Part shown: positions 16,422 to 23,268 of the stretch, piece by piece
Numbering within the stretch: position 1 is the stretch's first letter
Layout of the letters: each line of letters starts with the position of its first letter
From: Comamonadaceae bacterium
GTDB taxonomy: Bacteria > Pseudomonadota > Gammaproteobacteria > Burkholderiales > Burkholderiaceae_C
NCBI GenBank assembly: GCA_027484105.1
Contig: JAIXUG010000026.1
Span: 1-49,981 of the forward strand
Length of the DNA stretch: 49,981 bases
Direction: 5' to 3'
Position numbers and translations under genes: made by a program
The notes under the pieces: generated by a model
Seen by the model: the letters and a program-made list of their open reading frames with translations, nothing else
Database searches by the model: none
What the model was told of the DNA's origin: nothing

Positions 16422-16436
16422 GTAAAGATGCGTAAA
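16422..16436 (+). promoter_or_regulatory. CpxR-like box (GTAAA-N5-GTAAA)
   Basis: The sequence GTAAA-GATGC-GTAAA matches the published CpxR consensus GTAAA-N5-GTAAA exactly on the plus strand. It lies in the 60-base gap between the ampG stop (16438) and the response regulator start (16377). Autoregulation of the two-component operon is the natural reading. That the regulator is a true CpxR ortholog is not proven. Confidence 0.6.
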
Positions 16437-16437
16437 T

Positions 16438-17784
16438 CTACCGGTTTGACCGGGCATGCACCCGCGCCGCCAAAGCCACCAAGACCAACACTGGCAATCC
16501 GAGCCAAGCGGTGGCCGTGAAGAAGCTGGCGTAGCCGTACGCGTCAACAAAGTCCCCCGAAAACCCGGCAATGAACTTGGGCAGAAGAAGCATCATGGAA
16601 CTGAGCAGGGCGTATTGCGTGGCCGAATAGCTGATGTTGGTGAGCGATGACAAATAAGCAATGAAGGCCGCAGACGCAATGCCACTGGCCAGGTTGTCGG
16701 CCGAGATCACCCACACCAGCGCCTGCACATCGTGCCCCACACCACTGAGCCAAACAAACAACAAGTTGCTGGCCGCGCTGAGCGCGGCGCCCAGCATGAG
16801 GATGCGCATGACGCCCAGGCGCGCCGACAGCAGTCCGCCGACAAAAGCGCCGACCAAGGTCATGATCACGCCATACACCTTGCTCACGCCGGCCACCTCG
16901 CTTTTGGTGAAGCCCATGTCCACATAAAAGGGGTTGGCCATGATGCCCATGACCACATCGCTGATGCGGTACACCGCGATCAACGCCAACAGCAGCACCG
17001 CTTGCCAGCGGTAGCGCAGCCAAAAATCGACAAAGGGCTCGACCACTGCCCCCTTGAGCCACTGGGCCACGTTGCGCGCGGGGGCAAAGGGCGCAGGCAC
17101 CGGCTCGGGCGAGCCCAGCACCACCAGCATGCCCGGCAGCATGCTCAGCGCCATCACCAAATAAGCCGCTTGCCAAGCAGATTGGGCATAACCCGTGGCT
17201 TGTTCCCCCTGAGCCCAGGCCGCGATCCACAGCACACCCGCACCGGCCCAAATCATGGCCAGGCGATAGCCTGTTTGGTAGCTGGCGGCCAAAGCGGCTT
17301 GGGCGTTCACCTCGGCTGACTCGATGCGGTAAGCGTCCAGCGCAATGTCTTGCGTGGCCGAAGCCACCGCCACCGCCAAGGCACAGGCCACCAAAGGGCC
17401 CAGCAACTGCGAGGGGTCATTCAGGGCCATGCCCACCAAGCCCCCTGCGATGACGATTTGCGACAAAAGCAACCAACTGCGGCGGCGGCCCAGTTGTCGC
17501 GTGAGCCACGGAATGGGCAAGCGGTCCACCAGCGGGGCCCACATCCATTTCACGCCGTAGGCCAAGCCGACCCAGCTGAGGTAACCGATGGTGCTGCGGT
17601 CAATGCCCGCTTCGCGCAGCCGGAAGCTGAGCGTTCCCAGCACCAAGAGCAAGGGCAAGCCCGCGGCAAAACCCAGCGCCAGCATGCGCAAACTGGCGGG
17701 CTGCAAATACAGGCGCAAGGCCTCGCGCCAGGTGCGCACAGTAGCGGGTTGCTGAGAATCTTGAGGGGCGGCGGCTTCGAGCAT
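16438..17784 (-). CDS. ampG: AmpG-type muropeptide permease (MFS)
   Basis: Major-facilitator protein of 448 residues with about twelve to fourteen hydrophobic segments, related to AmpG. AmpG imports GlcNAc-anhydro-muropeptides for cell-wall recycling and thereby affects AmpC beta-lactamase induction. Segments seen include GFAAGLPLLLVLGTLSFRLREAGID near the N-terminus, WVGLAYGVKWMWAPLVDRL, and SATQDIALDAYRIE, which are characteristic of AmpG-like proteins. The ATG at 17784 is preferred to one at 17823: GATAAT (17791-17796) lies 6 bases before it, so the transcript would begin at or next to this ATG. The two-component operon follows after 60 bases on the same strand. Confidence 0.87.
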   Translation of the reverse strand: MLEAAAPQDSQQPATVRTWREALRLYLQPASLRMLALGFAAGLPLLLVLGTLSFRLREAGIDRSTIGYLSWVGLAYGVKWMWAPLVDRLPIPWLTRQLGRRRSWLLLSQIVIAGGLVGMALNDPSQLLGPLVACALAVAVASATQDIALDAYRIESAEVNAQAALAASYQTGYRLAMIWAGAGVLWIAAWAQGEQATGYAQSAWQAAYLVMALSMLPGMLVVLGSPEPVPAPFAPARNVAQWLKGAVVEPFVDFWLRYRWQAVLLLALIAVYRISDVVMGIMANPFYVDMGFTKSEVAGVSKVYGVIMTLVGAFVGGLLSARLGVMRILMLGAALSAASNLLFVWLSGVGHDVQALVWVISADNLASGIASAAFIAYLSSLTNISYSATQYALLSSMMLLLPKFIAGFSGDFVDAYGYASFFTATAWLGLPVLVLVALAARVHARSNR

Positions 17785-17842
17785 GTGTGGATTATCAACG
17801 GCCCCCCGCGCACCGCAAGGCATTCGTTATCATTTGCAAACC

Positions 17843-18736
17843 ATGTGCTTGATTTGTGACTTGAAAACCCACACCCGCGATGCCTCTGAGCGAGCATCGG
17901 CTGCCGCATTGCCCGCCACCACACCCCGCTGGCAGGCCCGCCGTGCTTTCCTGCTGGCCGCTGGCGCCACTGCTGCTGCGGGCGCCACAGGCGCCTTGGC
18001 TCAGGTGGATGTGGGAGCGTCCTCGGGCTTGCGCAAATTGGTGCCCGCCGAGACCCTGGAAGCCTCTGCCCGCCAGCAGTACGCACAGGTGTTGGCCGAA
18101 GCGCGCGCCAAAGGCGCCCTGGCCCCGGACGACCACCCGCAATTGCTGCGCCTGAGGGCCATTGCCAACAAGCTGATTCCGCACAGCACCCAATGGAATG
18201 CCCGTTCCCGCGAATGGCGCTGGCAAGTCAATTTGATTGGCAGCAAACAGATCAACGCCTGGTGCATGCCCGGCGGCAAAATTGCTTTTTACACCGGCAT
18301 CCTGGACCAGCTGAAACTGACCGATGACGAGGCTGCCATGATCATGGGGCATGAAATGGCCCACGCTTTGCGCGAACATGCCCGTGAACGCTTGGCCAAA
18401 AGTCAGGCCACCAGCATGGGCCTGTCCATCGCCTCACAACTCTTGGGTTTGGGCGCTTTGGGCGATGCGGCTGCCAACTTGGGCACCCAGTTGCTCAGCT
18501 TGAAATACAGCCGTGACGATGAAACCGAGTCGGACCTGGTAGGCCTGGAAATCGCTGCACGGGGCGGCTTTCGACCTGAGGCCAGTGTGAGCCTTTGGCA
18601 AAAAATGCAAGCGGCCAGTGGCCAGGGCGGCCCGTCTTTCCTGTCCACACACCCCAGCGGCAACAACCGCATTCAGGAGCTGGAAGCCAATTTACCCAAG
18701 GTGCAGCATCTTTACGAACAAGCACGCAAGGGCTGA
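17843..18736 (+). CDS. M48-family zinc metalloprotease, exported
   Basis: Peptidase of the M48 family (BepA/LoiP/Oma1 relatives), 297 residues, probably periplasmic. The zinc motif HEMAH is at 170-174 and the third ligand region is DETESDLVG (225-233). An N-terminal twin-arginine-like segment, QARRAFLLAAGATAAAG (31-47), followed by ALAQ suggests export, possibly through Tat. Before it lies an unusual cytoplasmic-looking head with CLICD (Cys2, Cys5). M48 proteases of this type degrade or help assemble outer-membrane proteins. It is divergent from ampG; start ATG at 17843. Tat rather than Sec export is uncertain. Confidence 0.87.
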   Translation: MCLICDLKTHTRDASERASAAALPATTPRWQARRAFLLAAGATAAAGATGALAQVDVGASSGLRKLVPAETLEASARQQYAQVLAEARAKGALAPDDHPQLLRLRAIANKLIPHSTQWNARSREWRWQVNLIGSKQINAWCMPGGKIAFYTGILDQLKLTDDEAAMIMGHEMAHALREHARERLAKSQATSMGLSIASQLLGLGALGDAAANLGTQLLSLKYSRDDETESDLVGLEIAARGGFRPEASVSLWQKMQAASGQGGPSFLSTHPSGNNRIQELEANLPKVQHLYEQARKG

Positions 18737-18751
18737 GCACCCTATGATGCT

Positions 18752-19393
18752 TCAGGTGCCGCCCACATAGGGATTGGTTTGACGCTCGCGCCCAAAGGTA
18801 CTCTCAGGGCCATGGCCGGGAATGAACACCGTGTCATTGCCCATGGGCCACAGCCGCTGGGTGATGCTGGCCAGCAAATCGTCATGATTGCCTTGTGGAA
18901 AGTCGGTGCGGCCAATGCTGCCGGCAAACAGCACATCGCCCACAAAAGCACGTTTGATCTCTGGCGAATAAAACACCACATGGCCTGGCGTGTGTCCGGG
19001 GCAATGGCGAACCTGCAGGGTGTGTGCCCCCAAGGTCACTGTGTCCCCGTCATGCAACCAACGCGTGGGATGGAACACCCGCGCCGGTGGAAAGCCATAG
19101 GCTGCCGCAGCCTGGGGCAAGCCATCGATCCAGAATTGGTCCGCTGGGTGTGGCCCGATGATAGGCAAACCGCCCAGTTGCTCAGCCAGATCGGCCGTGC
19201 CCGAGGCATGGTCCAGGTGACCGTGGGTGATCCAGATTTGCTCAAGCTTGAGTTTGTTCGTTTGAACCGCCGCCAAAATCAGGTCCAGATCACCCCCAGG
19301 ATCAACCACAGCCGCCTGGCGCGTCTGGTCGTCCCAAATCAAGGAGCAGTTTTGCTGGAAGGGCGTGACAGGGATGGTTTGGTATTGCAGCAT
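18752..19393 (-). CDS. MBL-fold metallo-hydrolase (glyoxalase II-like, YcbL type)
   Basis: Metallo-beta-lactamase-fold hydrolase of 213 residues. The metal motif THGHLDH gives His57, His59, Asp61 and His62. HCPGHTPGHV and GDVLFAGSIGRTDFP (with the bridging Asp) and the C-terminal PGHGP complete the set of ligands. Size and motifs fit YcbL-like type II glyoxalases, which hydrolyse glutathione thioesters; other thioester or sulfur substrates cannot be excluded. The protein lacks the C-terminal substrate domain of classic GloB. The ATG has no Shine-Dalgarno. GATAAT lies 6 bases before it (19400-19405), indicating a leaderless message. It is divergent from the methyltransferase gene. Confidence 0.88.
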   Translation of the reverse strand: MLQYQTIPVTPFQQNCSLIWDDQTRQAAVVDPGGDLDLILAAVQTNKLKLEQIWITHGHLDHASGTADLAEQLGGLPIIGPHPADQFWIDGLPQAAAAYGFPPARVFHPTRWLHDGDTVTLGAHTLQVRHCPGHTPGHVVFYSPEIKRAFVGDVLFAGSIGRTDFPQGNHDDLLASITQRLWPMGNDTVFIPGHGPESTFGRERQTNPYVGGT

Positions 19394-19437
19394 GGGGGGA
19401 TTATCTGCGGTGTACAGTCCACTTCAGTCAGCGCCTT

Positions 19438-20190
19438 TTGATCTTCGGTTTTCGCGCTGCAACGATTGTTTCATTGCAAACCACTTCTCCCGGCTACCTG
19501 ACGCGTCAGGCCAGCATCGCCGTTGCAGGCGTGGATGACCTTGTCATCCGCGCTTTGCTCGATAACAACCAGTTCCACGACCCCTTGGACGAGGCCCTGA
19601 ACTTGGGCATTTCTTCTGCCACCTGGCCCTTGTTTGGCCTGCTCTGGCCCTCGGGCTTGCGCATGGCAGAGCGCATGGCCCTGCGTCCTGTCACGGGTGA
19701 GCGCATTCTGGAAATCGGCTGCGGCTTGGCTCTGTCCAGCCTGGTGGCGCATCGGCGGGGTGCGCAGGTCACAGCCAGCGATTGCCACCCCCTCACGCAT
19801 GCGTTTTTGGACGAAAACACCCGCCTCAATGGCTTGCCCCCCATCACTTACCGCCATGGTTTGTGGGGGACTGCCAAGCTGCGTGATGACGGGCTGCCCA
19901 TGTTGACTTCGAGCAAGGAAACATCCATCAGCGGCGAGTTTGACCTGATCGTCGGGAGCGACATTCTCTACGAGCGCGATGATGCGGGCGCATTGGCCCA
20001 CTTCATTCAGACACACGCAGCACCCATTGCAGAGGTCTGGGTGGTGGACCCGAACAGGGGCAACCGCGCCGCTTTTCACAAGCACATGGCGCTCGCAGGC
20101 TTTGCCATGAGCGAACAAGTATTGGACCTGTCGGCCAGTCTGGACGCCCCCGCCTACAGAGGCCGCATGCTGACCTACTCAAGAAATTGA
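19438..20190 (+). CDS. Class I SAM-dependent methyltransferase (METTL/Methyltransf_16 type)
   Basis: Predicted S-adenosylmethionine-dependent methyltransferase of about 250 residues. The SAM-binding motif I is RILEIGCGLALSSLV (about 89-103), the acidic residue after beta-2 is in ASDCHP, and DLIVGSDILYERDD (motif IV region) follows. The layout resembles protein-lysine methyltransferases of the Methyltransf_16 group. The upstream segment FHDPLDEALNLGISSATWPLFGLLWPSG supports a long N-terminus. No ATG precedes this conserved part, so a TTG at 19438 or a slightly downstream alternative start must be used. The start is uncertain and the substrate is unknown. Confidence 0.78.
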   Translation: MIFGFRAATIVSLQTTSPGYLTRQASIAVAGVDDLVIRALLDNNQFHDPLDEALNLGISSATWPLFGLLWPSGLRMAERMALRPVTGERILEIGCGLALSSLVAHRRGAQVTASDCHPLTHAFLDENTRLNGLPPITYRHGLWGTAKLRDDGLPMLTSSKETSISGEFDLIVGSDILYERDDAGALAHFIQTHAAPIAEVWVVDPNRGNRAAFHKHMALAGFAMSEQVLDLSASLDAPAYRGRMLTYSRN

Positions 20191-20245
20191 ACACCCTGGA
20201 TGACTCGCCGCAAGGCGCTGGCCCAGGCCGTTTGACCCTGTTGGT

Positions 20246-21049
20246 TTACAAGTGAAAGTCGTATCCGACTGTAATCGGTGCATGGTCCGAAAACTTCTGA
20301 CCTTTGTAAATGTGCTCGCTGTGCGCCCTTTCGGCCATGGCAGGGGTGGCCAAGTGGTAGTCCAAACGCCAGCCCACGTTCTTGGCATAGGCTTGGCCGC
20401 GGTTGCTCCACCAGGTGTAACAAGCGTCGGTCGTATCGGGCTGCAGGCGACGGTAAACATCCACCACCCCCCCTTCAGTGGTCAGCTTGCTCATCCAGGC
20501 CCGCTCTTCGGGCAAAAAGCCGCTGTTCTTGAGGTTGCCCTTCCAGTTCTTGAGGTCGGCCTCTTTGTGGGCGATGTTGACATCGCTGCAGACAATGAAG
20601 TCACGTTCGGCCTTGAGCGCCATCAAATGGGGGTACATCCTGTCCAAAAAGCGGAACTTGGCCTCTTGCCGCTCGGGGCCGGATGAACCGCTGGGAAAGT
20701 ACACACTGATGATGGACAGTTTGCGTCCGGGTTTGTCAAAACGCACTTCGGCATAACGGCCTTCTGCGTCGAACTCGCCACCATCAAAGCCGATCACCAC
20801 GTCGCTGGGTTCATGCCGGGTGTAAACCGCCACGCCCGAATAGCCTTTTTTCTCGGCAAAGTGAAAGTGGCCTTTCAGACCCGCCAGCTCTTCAAATTTG
20901 CCCGCCACATCGGACGCCTGGGCTTTGACTTCCTGCACGCAAATACAATCAGGTTTTTCTTGCGCCAGCCAGGCGTCAACGCCTTTGGTCGTGGCCGAGC
21001 GGATGCCGTTGAGGTTGAGGCTGGTGAGTTTGAACAAGGATTTCCCCAT
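20246..21049 (-). CDS. xthA: Exodeoxyribonuclease III (AP endonuclease)
   Basis: Xth/ExoA-family enzyme of 267 residues that cleaves abasic sites and trims 3' ends in base-excision repair. Catalytic elements visible are SLNLNGIRSA (10-19), VQEVKAQ with metal ligand Glu40, SDVNIAHKEADL (Asp/Asn), WRLDYHLAT and the SDHAPITV Asp-His pair. The ATG at 21049 shares the palindrome CCATGG with the pyrE ATG on the other strand. No Shine-Dalgarno precedes it; a TTG at 21037 preceded by GGGGA is an alternative start giving a protein four residues shorter. The end converges on the methyltransferase gene with 55 bases between. Confidence 0.93.
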   Translation of the reverse strand: MGKSLFKLTSLNLNGIRSATTKGVDAWLAQEKPDCICVQEVKAQASDVAGKFEELAGLKGHFHFAEKKGYSGVAVYTRHEPSDVVIGFDGGEFDAEGRYAEVRFDKPGRKLSIISVYFPSGSSGPERQEAKFRFLDRMYPHLMALKAERDFIVCSDVNIAHKEADLKNWKGNLKNSGFLPEERAWMSKLTTEGGVVDVYRRLQPDTTDACYTWWSNRGQAYAKNVGWRLDYHLATPAMAERAHSEHIYKGQKFSDHAPITVGYDFHL

Positions 21050-21752
21050 GGTGACAGGACAGGCAAGCAGCGCCCAGGTGCAGGCGCTCGCTCAGGAATT
21101 TGTGCAATTTGCGGTCGATTCGGGCGTCTTGCGCTTTGGGCAATTCAAGACCAAGGCCGGGCGCATGAGCCCCTACTTCTTCAATGCCGGTCTGTTTGAC
21201 GATGGCGCCAAGCTCTCCCGACTGGCGCAATTTTATGCAAAAGCCCTGCTGGCCAGTGGCATCGAGTTCGACATGATTTTTGGCCCCGCCTACAAGGGCA
21301 TTCCCTTGGGCGCTGCGGTCGCGGTCGAACTGGCACGCCTGGGTAAAAACGTGCCATTTGCCTACAACCGCAAGGAAGCCAAAGACCACGGCGAAGGTGG
21401 CTCCCTGGTGGGTGCGCCCCTCCAAGGCCGCGTGCTGATCGTGGACGACGTGATGAGCGCAGGCACCGCCGCGCGCGAGTCGATTGCGCTGATCCAGGCT
21501 GCTGGGGCCACGCCCCACGCGATTGCGATTGCCCTGGACCGCCAAGAGATGGCGACCGAAAAACAGGCTGACGGTTCTGTGAAGGACGTGCCTCACAGTG
21601 CGGTCCAATATGTCCGTGACACGCTGGGCATGCAGGTGTGCACCATTGCGCAGTTGTCGGATTTGCTGGACTTTTTATCGACCCACAGCAACAGCGCCTT
21701 GGGTGAACACCTGCCCTTTGTTCGGGCTTACCGAGACCGTTACGGGGTTTGA
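21048..21752 (+). CDS. pyrE: PyrE, orotate phosphoribosyltransferase
   Basis: Type I phosphoribosyltransferase converting orotate and PRPP into orotidine 5'-phosphate in pyrimidine synthesis. It has 234 residues, near the usual 213-220. Seen are FKTKAGRMSPYFFNAG (about 33-48), GPAYKGIPL, FAYNRKEAKDHGEGG (flexible catalytic loop), and the PRPP-binding VLIVDDVMSAGTA. The ATG at 21048 has AAGGA (21036-21040) 7 bases upstream. The frame is open further upstream, but only as the mirror of xthA. No T-rich terminator follows; several hairpins lie in the 185 bases to the tRNA. Confidence 0.96.
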   Translation: MVTGQASSAQVQALAQEFVQFAVDSGVLRFGQFKTKAGRMSPYFFNAGLFDDGAKLSRLAQFYAKALLASGIEFDMIFGPAYKGIPLGAAVAVELARLGKNVPFAYNRKEAKDHGEGGSLVGAPLQGRVLIVDDVMSAGTAARESIALIQAAGATPHAIAIALDRQEMATEKQADGSVKDVPHSAVQYVRDTLGMQVCTIAQLSDLLDFLSTHSNSALGEHLPFVRAYRDRYGV

Positions 21753-21761
21753 CACATCGCC

Positions 21762-21912
21762 TCGCCAGCAGCCACAGGGCTGGCGATGATGCCCACCGGA
21801 TGGCCATGGGCATGCCTTCTGGCCTTGTTCTTGTTTGAATGCGCACAACCCTTTGGGGGTTGAGGCAGCCACCCGTCTGCGTTCTGTCTCATTTTGACGT
21901 TTTCGGAAAACG
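21762..21912. other. Cluster of hairpins between pyrE and tRNA-Arg
   Basis: The 185-base gap holds no gene but contains a series of inverted repeats: 21762-21769 with 21779-21786 (8 bp), 21789-21795 with 21807-21813 (7 bp), 21846-21851 with 21857-21862 (6 bp), and 21898-21903 with 21907-21912 (6 bp). None has the T-run of an intrinsic terminator. They lie 3' of both the convergent pyrE and the tRNA and may serve in 3'-end formation. Confidence 0.5.
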
Positions 21913-21937
21913 AGACGCACCTCTTCATTTCAGATTG

Positions 21938-22011
21938 GTGCGGCTGGCGGGGATCGAACCCACGACCCTTGGCTTCGGAGGCCAATACTCTATCCACTGA
22001 GCTACAGCCGC
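21938..22011 (-). tRNA. tRNA-Arg (anticodon CCG)
   Basis: A complete cloverleaf can be folded on the minus strand: acceptor stem GCGGCTG/CAGCCGC, D stem GCTC/GAGT, anticodon stem TTGGC/GCCAA with loop CTCCGAA, and T stem GTGGG/CCCGC with loop TTCGATC. The discriminator base is A and the 3' CCA is not encoded. The anticodon CCG (21976-21978 on the plus strand) reads CGG arginine codons. GATAAT (22027-22032) upstream is a probable -10 element. Confidence 0.96.
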
Positions 22012-22026
22012 ACTTGATGCCAATTC

Positions 22027-22050
22027 ATTATCTCACGCCTTCATGAAGGC
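22027..22050 (-). promoter_or_regulatory. tRNA-Arg promoter -10 with adjoining palindrome
   Basis: On the minus strand GATAAT (22027-22032, 5 of 6 consensus) lies 15 bases before the tRNA. The perfect 14-bp palindrome GCCTTCATGAAGGC (22037-22050) occupies the region where the spacer would be. No good -35 hexamer is seen. Confidence 0.45.
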
Positions 22051-22086
22051 CTGAGCTGTTTGAAAGATCGGTGAAGGGTGGGCCGC

Positions 22087-22092
22087 TATAAT
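22087..22092 (+). promoter_or_regulatory. -10 element of the cytochrome gene
   Basis: A perfect TATAAT lies 58 bases before the cytochrome start codon. TTGAAA occurs upstream but with an unfavourable 21-base spacer, so the -35 is unclear. Transcription would start at about 22099. Confidence 0.55.
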
Positions 22093-22098
22093 CACGGG

Positions 22099-22112
22099 TT
22101 GATTTTGATCAA
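22099..22112. promoter_or_regulatory. FNR/Anr box
   Basis: TTGATTTTGATCAA matches the FNR consensus TTGAT-N4-ATCAA at all ten specified positions. It begins about 7 bases after TATAAT, so it would cover the predicted transcription start. At that place an oxygen-responsive FNR/Anr protein would repress rather than activate, if the TATAAT is the promoter used. Confidence 0.65.
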
Positions 22113-22150
22113 CAGACCAGCCCTTGCGGCCATCCCCCAAAGAGGATTTC

Positions 22151-22672
22151 ATGAGCGACAACAGCCACGATCAACACGAAGCCCACACCGGCCCAGTCAA
22201 AACCCCCAAGCAAATGCTGATGCTGAGTGTCGCATCCTTCGTGGTCCCCGTATTCATCATCATCGGTTTGGTGTATTACGTCACGTCGGACAACAAACCC
22301 GCTGCTGGTGCGGTCGACATGGAAAAGGCCACAGCCCAACGCATCCAAAAAGTGGGTGCAGTGGAAGTGCGGGATGCGAACCGCCCACTCAAGAATGGCG
22401 ATGAAGTTTACAAAGCGCAATGTGCAGCCTGCCACGACTCGGGTGCCGCAGGTGCTCCCAAATTTGCGGCGGCGGCTGCCTGGAGTGCTCGGTTGGGCCA
22501 GGGCCTCAATAGCCTGGTCAATTCAGCCTTGAAGGGCAAGGGCGCGATGGGCGCTCAAGGTGGCGGTGATTTCAATGACACGGAAATTGCCCGTGCTGTG
22601 GTTTACTTGGTCAACAGTGCCGGTGGCAAGTTTGAAGTGCCCAAGGCGCCTGCTGCTGAAGCGGCCAAATAA
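22151..22672 (+). CDS. Membrane-anchored c-type cytochrome (cytochrome c5 type)
   Basis: A 173-residue monohaem cytochrome. After a hydrophilic His/Asp-rich N-terminus there is one transmembrane helix (about 22-44), then a periplasmic linker and a class I cytochrome domain with the haem motif CAACH (Cys91, Cys94, His95). KGKGAMGAQGG probably supplies the axial Met. It carries electrons in the periplasm; the partner is not known, terminal oxidases being the usual choice. AGAGGA precedes the ATG by about 6 bases. A TATAAT and an FNR box lie upstream and an intrinsic terminator follows at 22689. The tail is Ala/Lys-rich. Confidence 0.9.
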   Translation: MSDNSHDQHEAHTGPVKTPKQMLMLSVASFVVPVFIIIGLVYYVTSDNKPAAGAVDMEKATAQRIQKVGAVEVRDANRPLKNGDEVYKAQCAACHDSGAAGAPKFAAAAAWSARLGQGLNSLVNSALKGKGAMGAQGGGDFNDTEIARAVVYLVNSAGGKFEVPKAPAAEAAK

Positions 22673-22688
22673 ATTCAGGCCTCTCACA

Positions 22689-22715
22689 AAACCGACCCTT
22701 GGGGTCGGTTTTTTT
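22689..22715 (+). terminator. Rho-independent terminator after the cytochrome gene
   Basis: A 10-bp perfect stem (22689-22698 with 22702-22711), a 3-base loop and a T-run to 22715. It begins 16 bases after the cytochrome stop. It touches the end of the convergent gene at 22714. Confidence 0.9.
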
Positions 22716-23268
22716 ACGCCCTGTTCAGACTCTTTGCGTGCTCGGCTTGTGGGCTGATGGCGTAACCAAACTTCTGCGGGAGTTCTTCTGACAGACATTC
22801 TTCTGCAGTCCAGATGTTTCTCTCCATCGCCAGCGCCAGTCGTGACACATCCATGGTGTGGACCAGCCCAAATCCCCAATTGGTCTGCAGATAGGCCCGC
22901 CCGAGTTCGTCAACCAGACAGGCCTTAACCTCGGCCTGCTCACCGGTGTGCGCTTGAACTTGCATGGCGTCATTGATGCGCCAGATGAATGGCGTGAACT
23001 CCAGCTCAATGAACACCCGTTGCGGGCCATTTTGAAAGAACCACCAACCCTTCTCATCGCTGGCGTAGTTGCGCTCGATGAACGCGATGAGCTTGTCGTG
23101 TCGCAACACGGAACCCTTGGCTTGGCTTGAACCCGCTTGAAATGAACCTTGCGCCTGCACGCGGTCATCGCGCATGCGCCATTGCCCGCGCGCATCCAGT
23201 CCCAGCCATCCATAACAGTCCGGCACATTTGGCCATTTGGCCATGGCCTGTCGGACAATGTCATCCAC
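22714..23268 (-). CDS. Conserved hypothetical protein (YheT-linked)
   Basis: A soluble 184-residue protein for which I know no function. It reads MDDIVRQAMAKWPNVPDCYGWLGLDARG at the start, then WRMRDD, and a later block GWWFFQNGPQRVFIELEFTPFIWR with many aromatic residues. No membrane segments or catalytic motifs are visible. It starts with GTG at 23268, overlapping the end of the hydrolase gene by 8 bases, with GGGAG about 7 bases before it. The overlap indicates translational coupling and perhaps a common role with the hydrolase. The end meets the cytochrome terminator. Confidence 0.8.
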   Translation of the reverse strand: MDDIVRQAMAKWPNVPDCYGWLGLDARGQWRMRDDRVQAQGSFQAGSSQAKGSVLRHDKLIAFIERNYASDEKGWWFFQNGPQRVFIELEFTPFIWRINDAMQVQAHTGEQAEVKACLVDELGRAYLQTNWGFGLVHTMDVSRLALAMERNIWTAEECLSEELPQKFGYAISPQAEHAKSLNRA

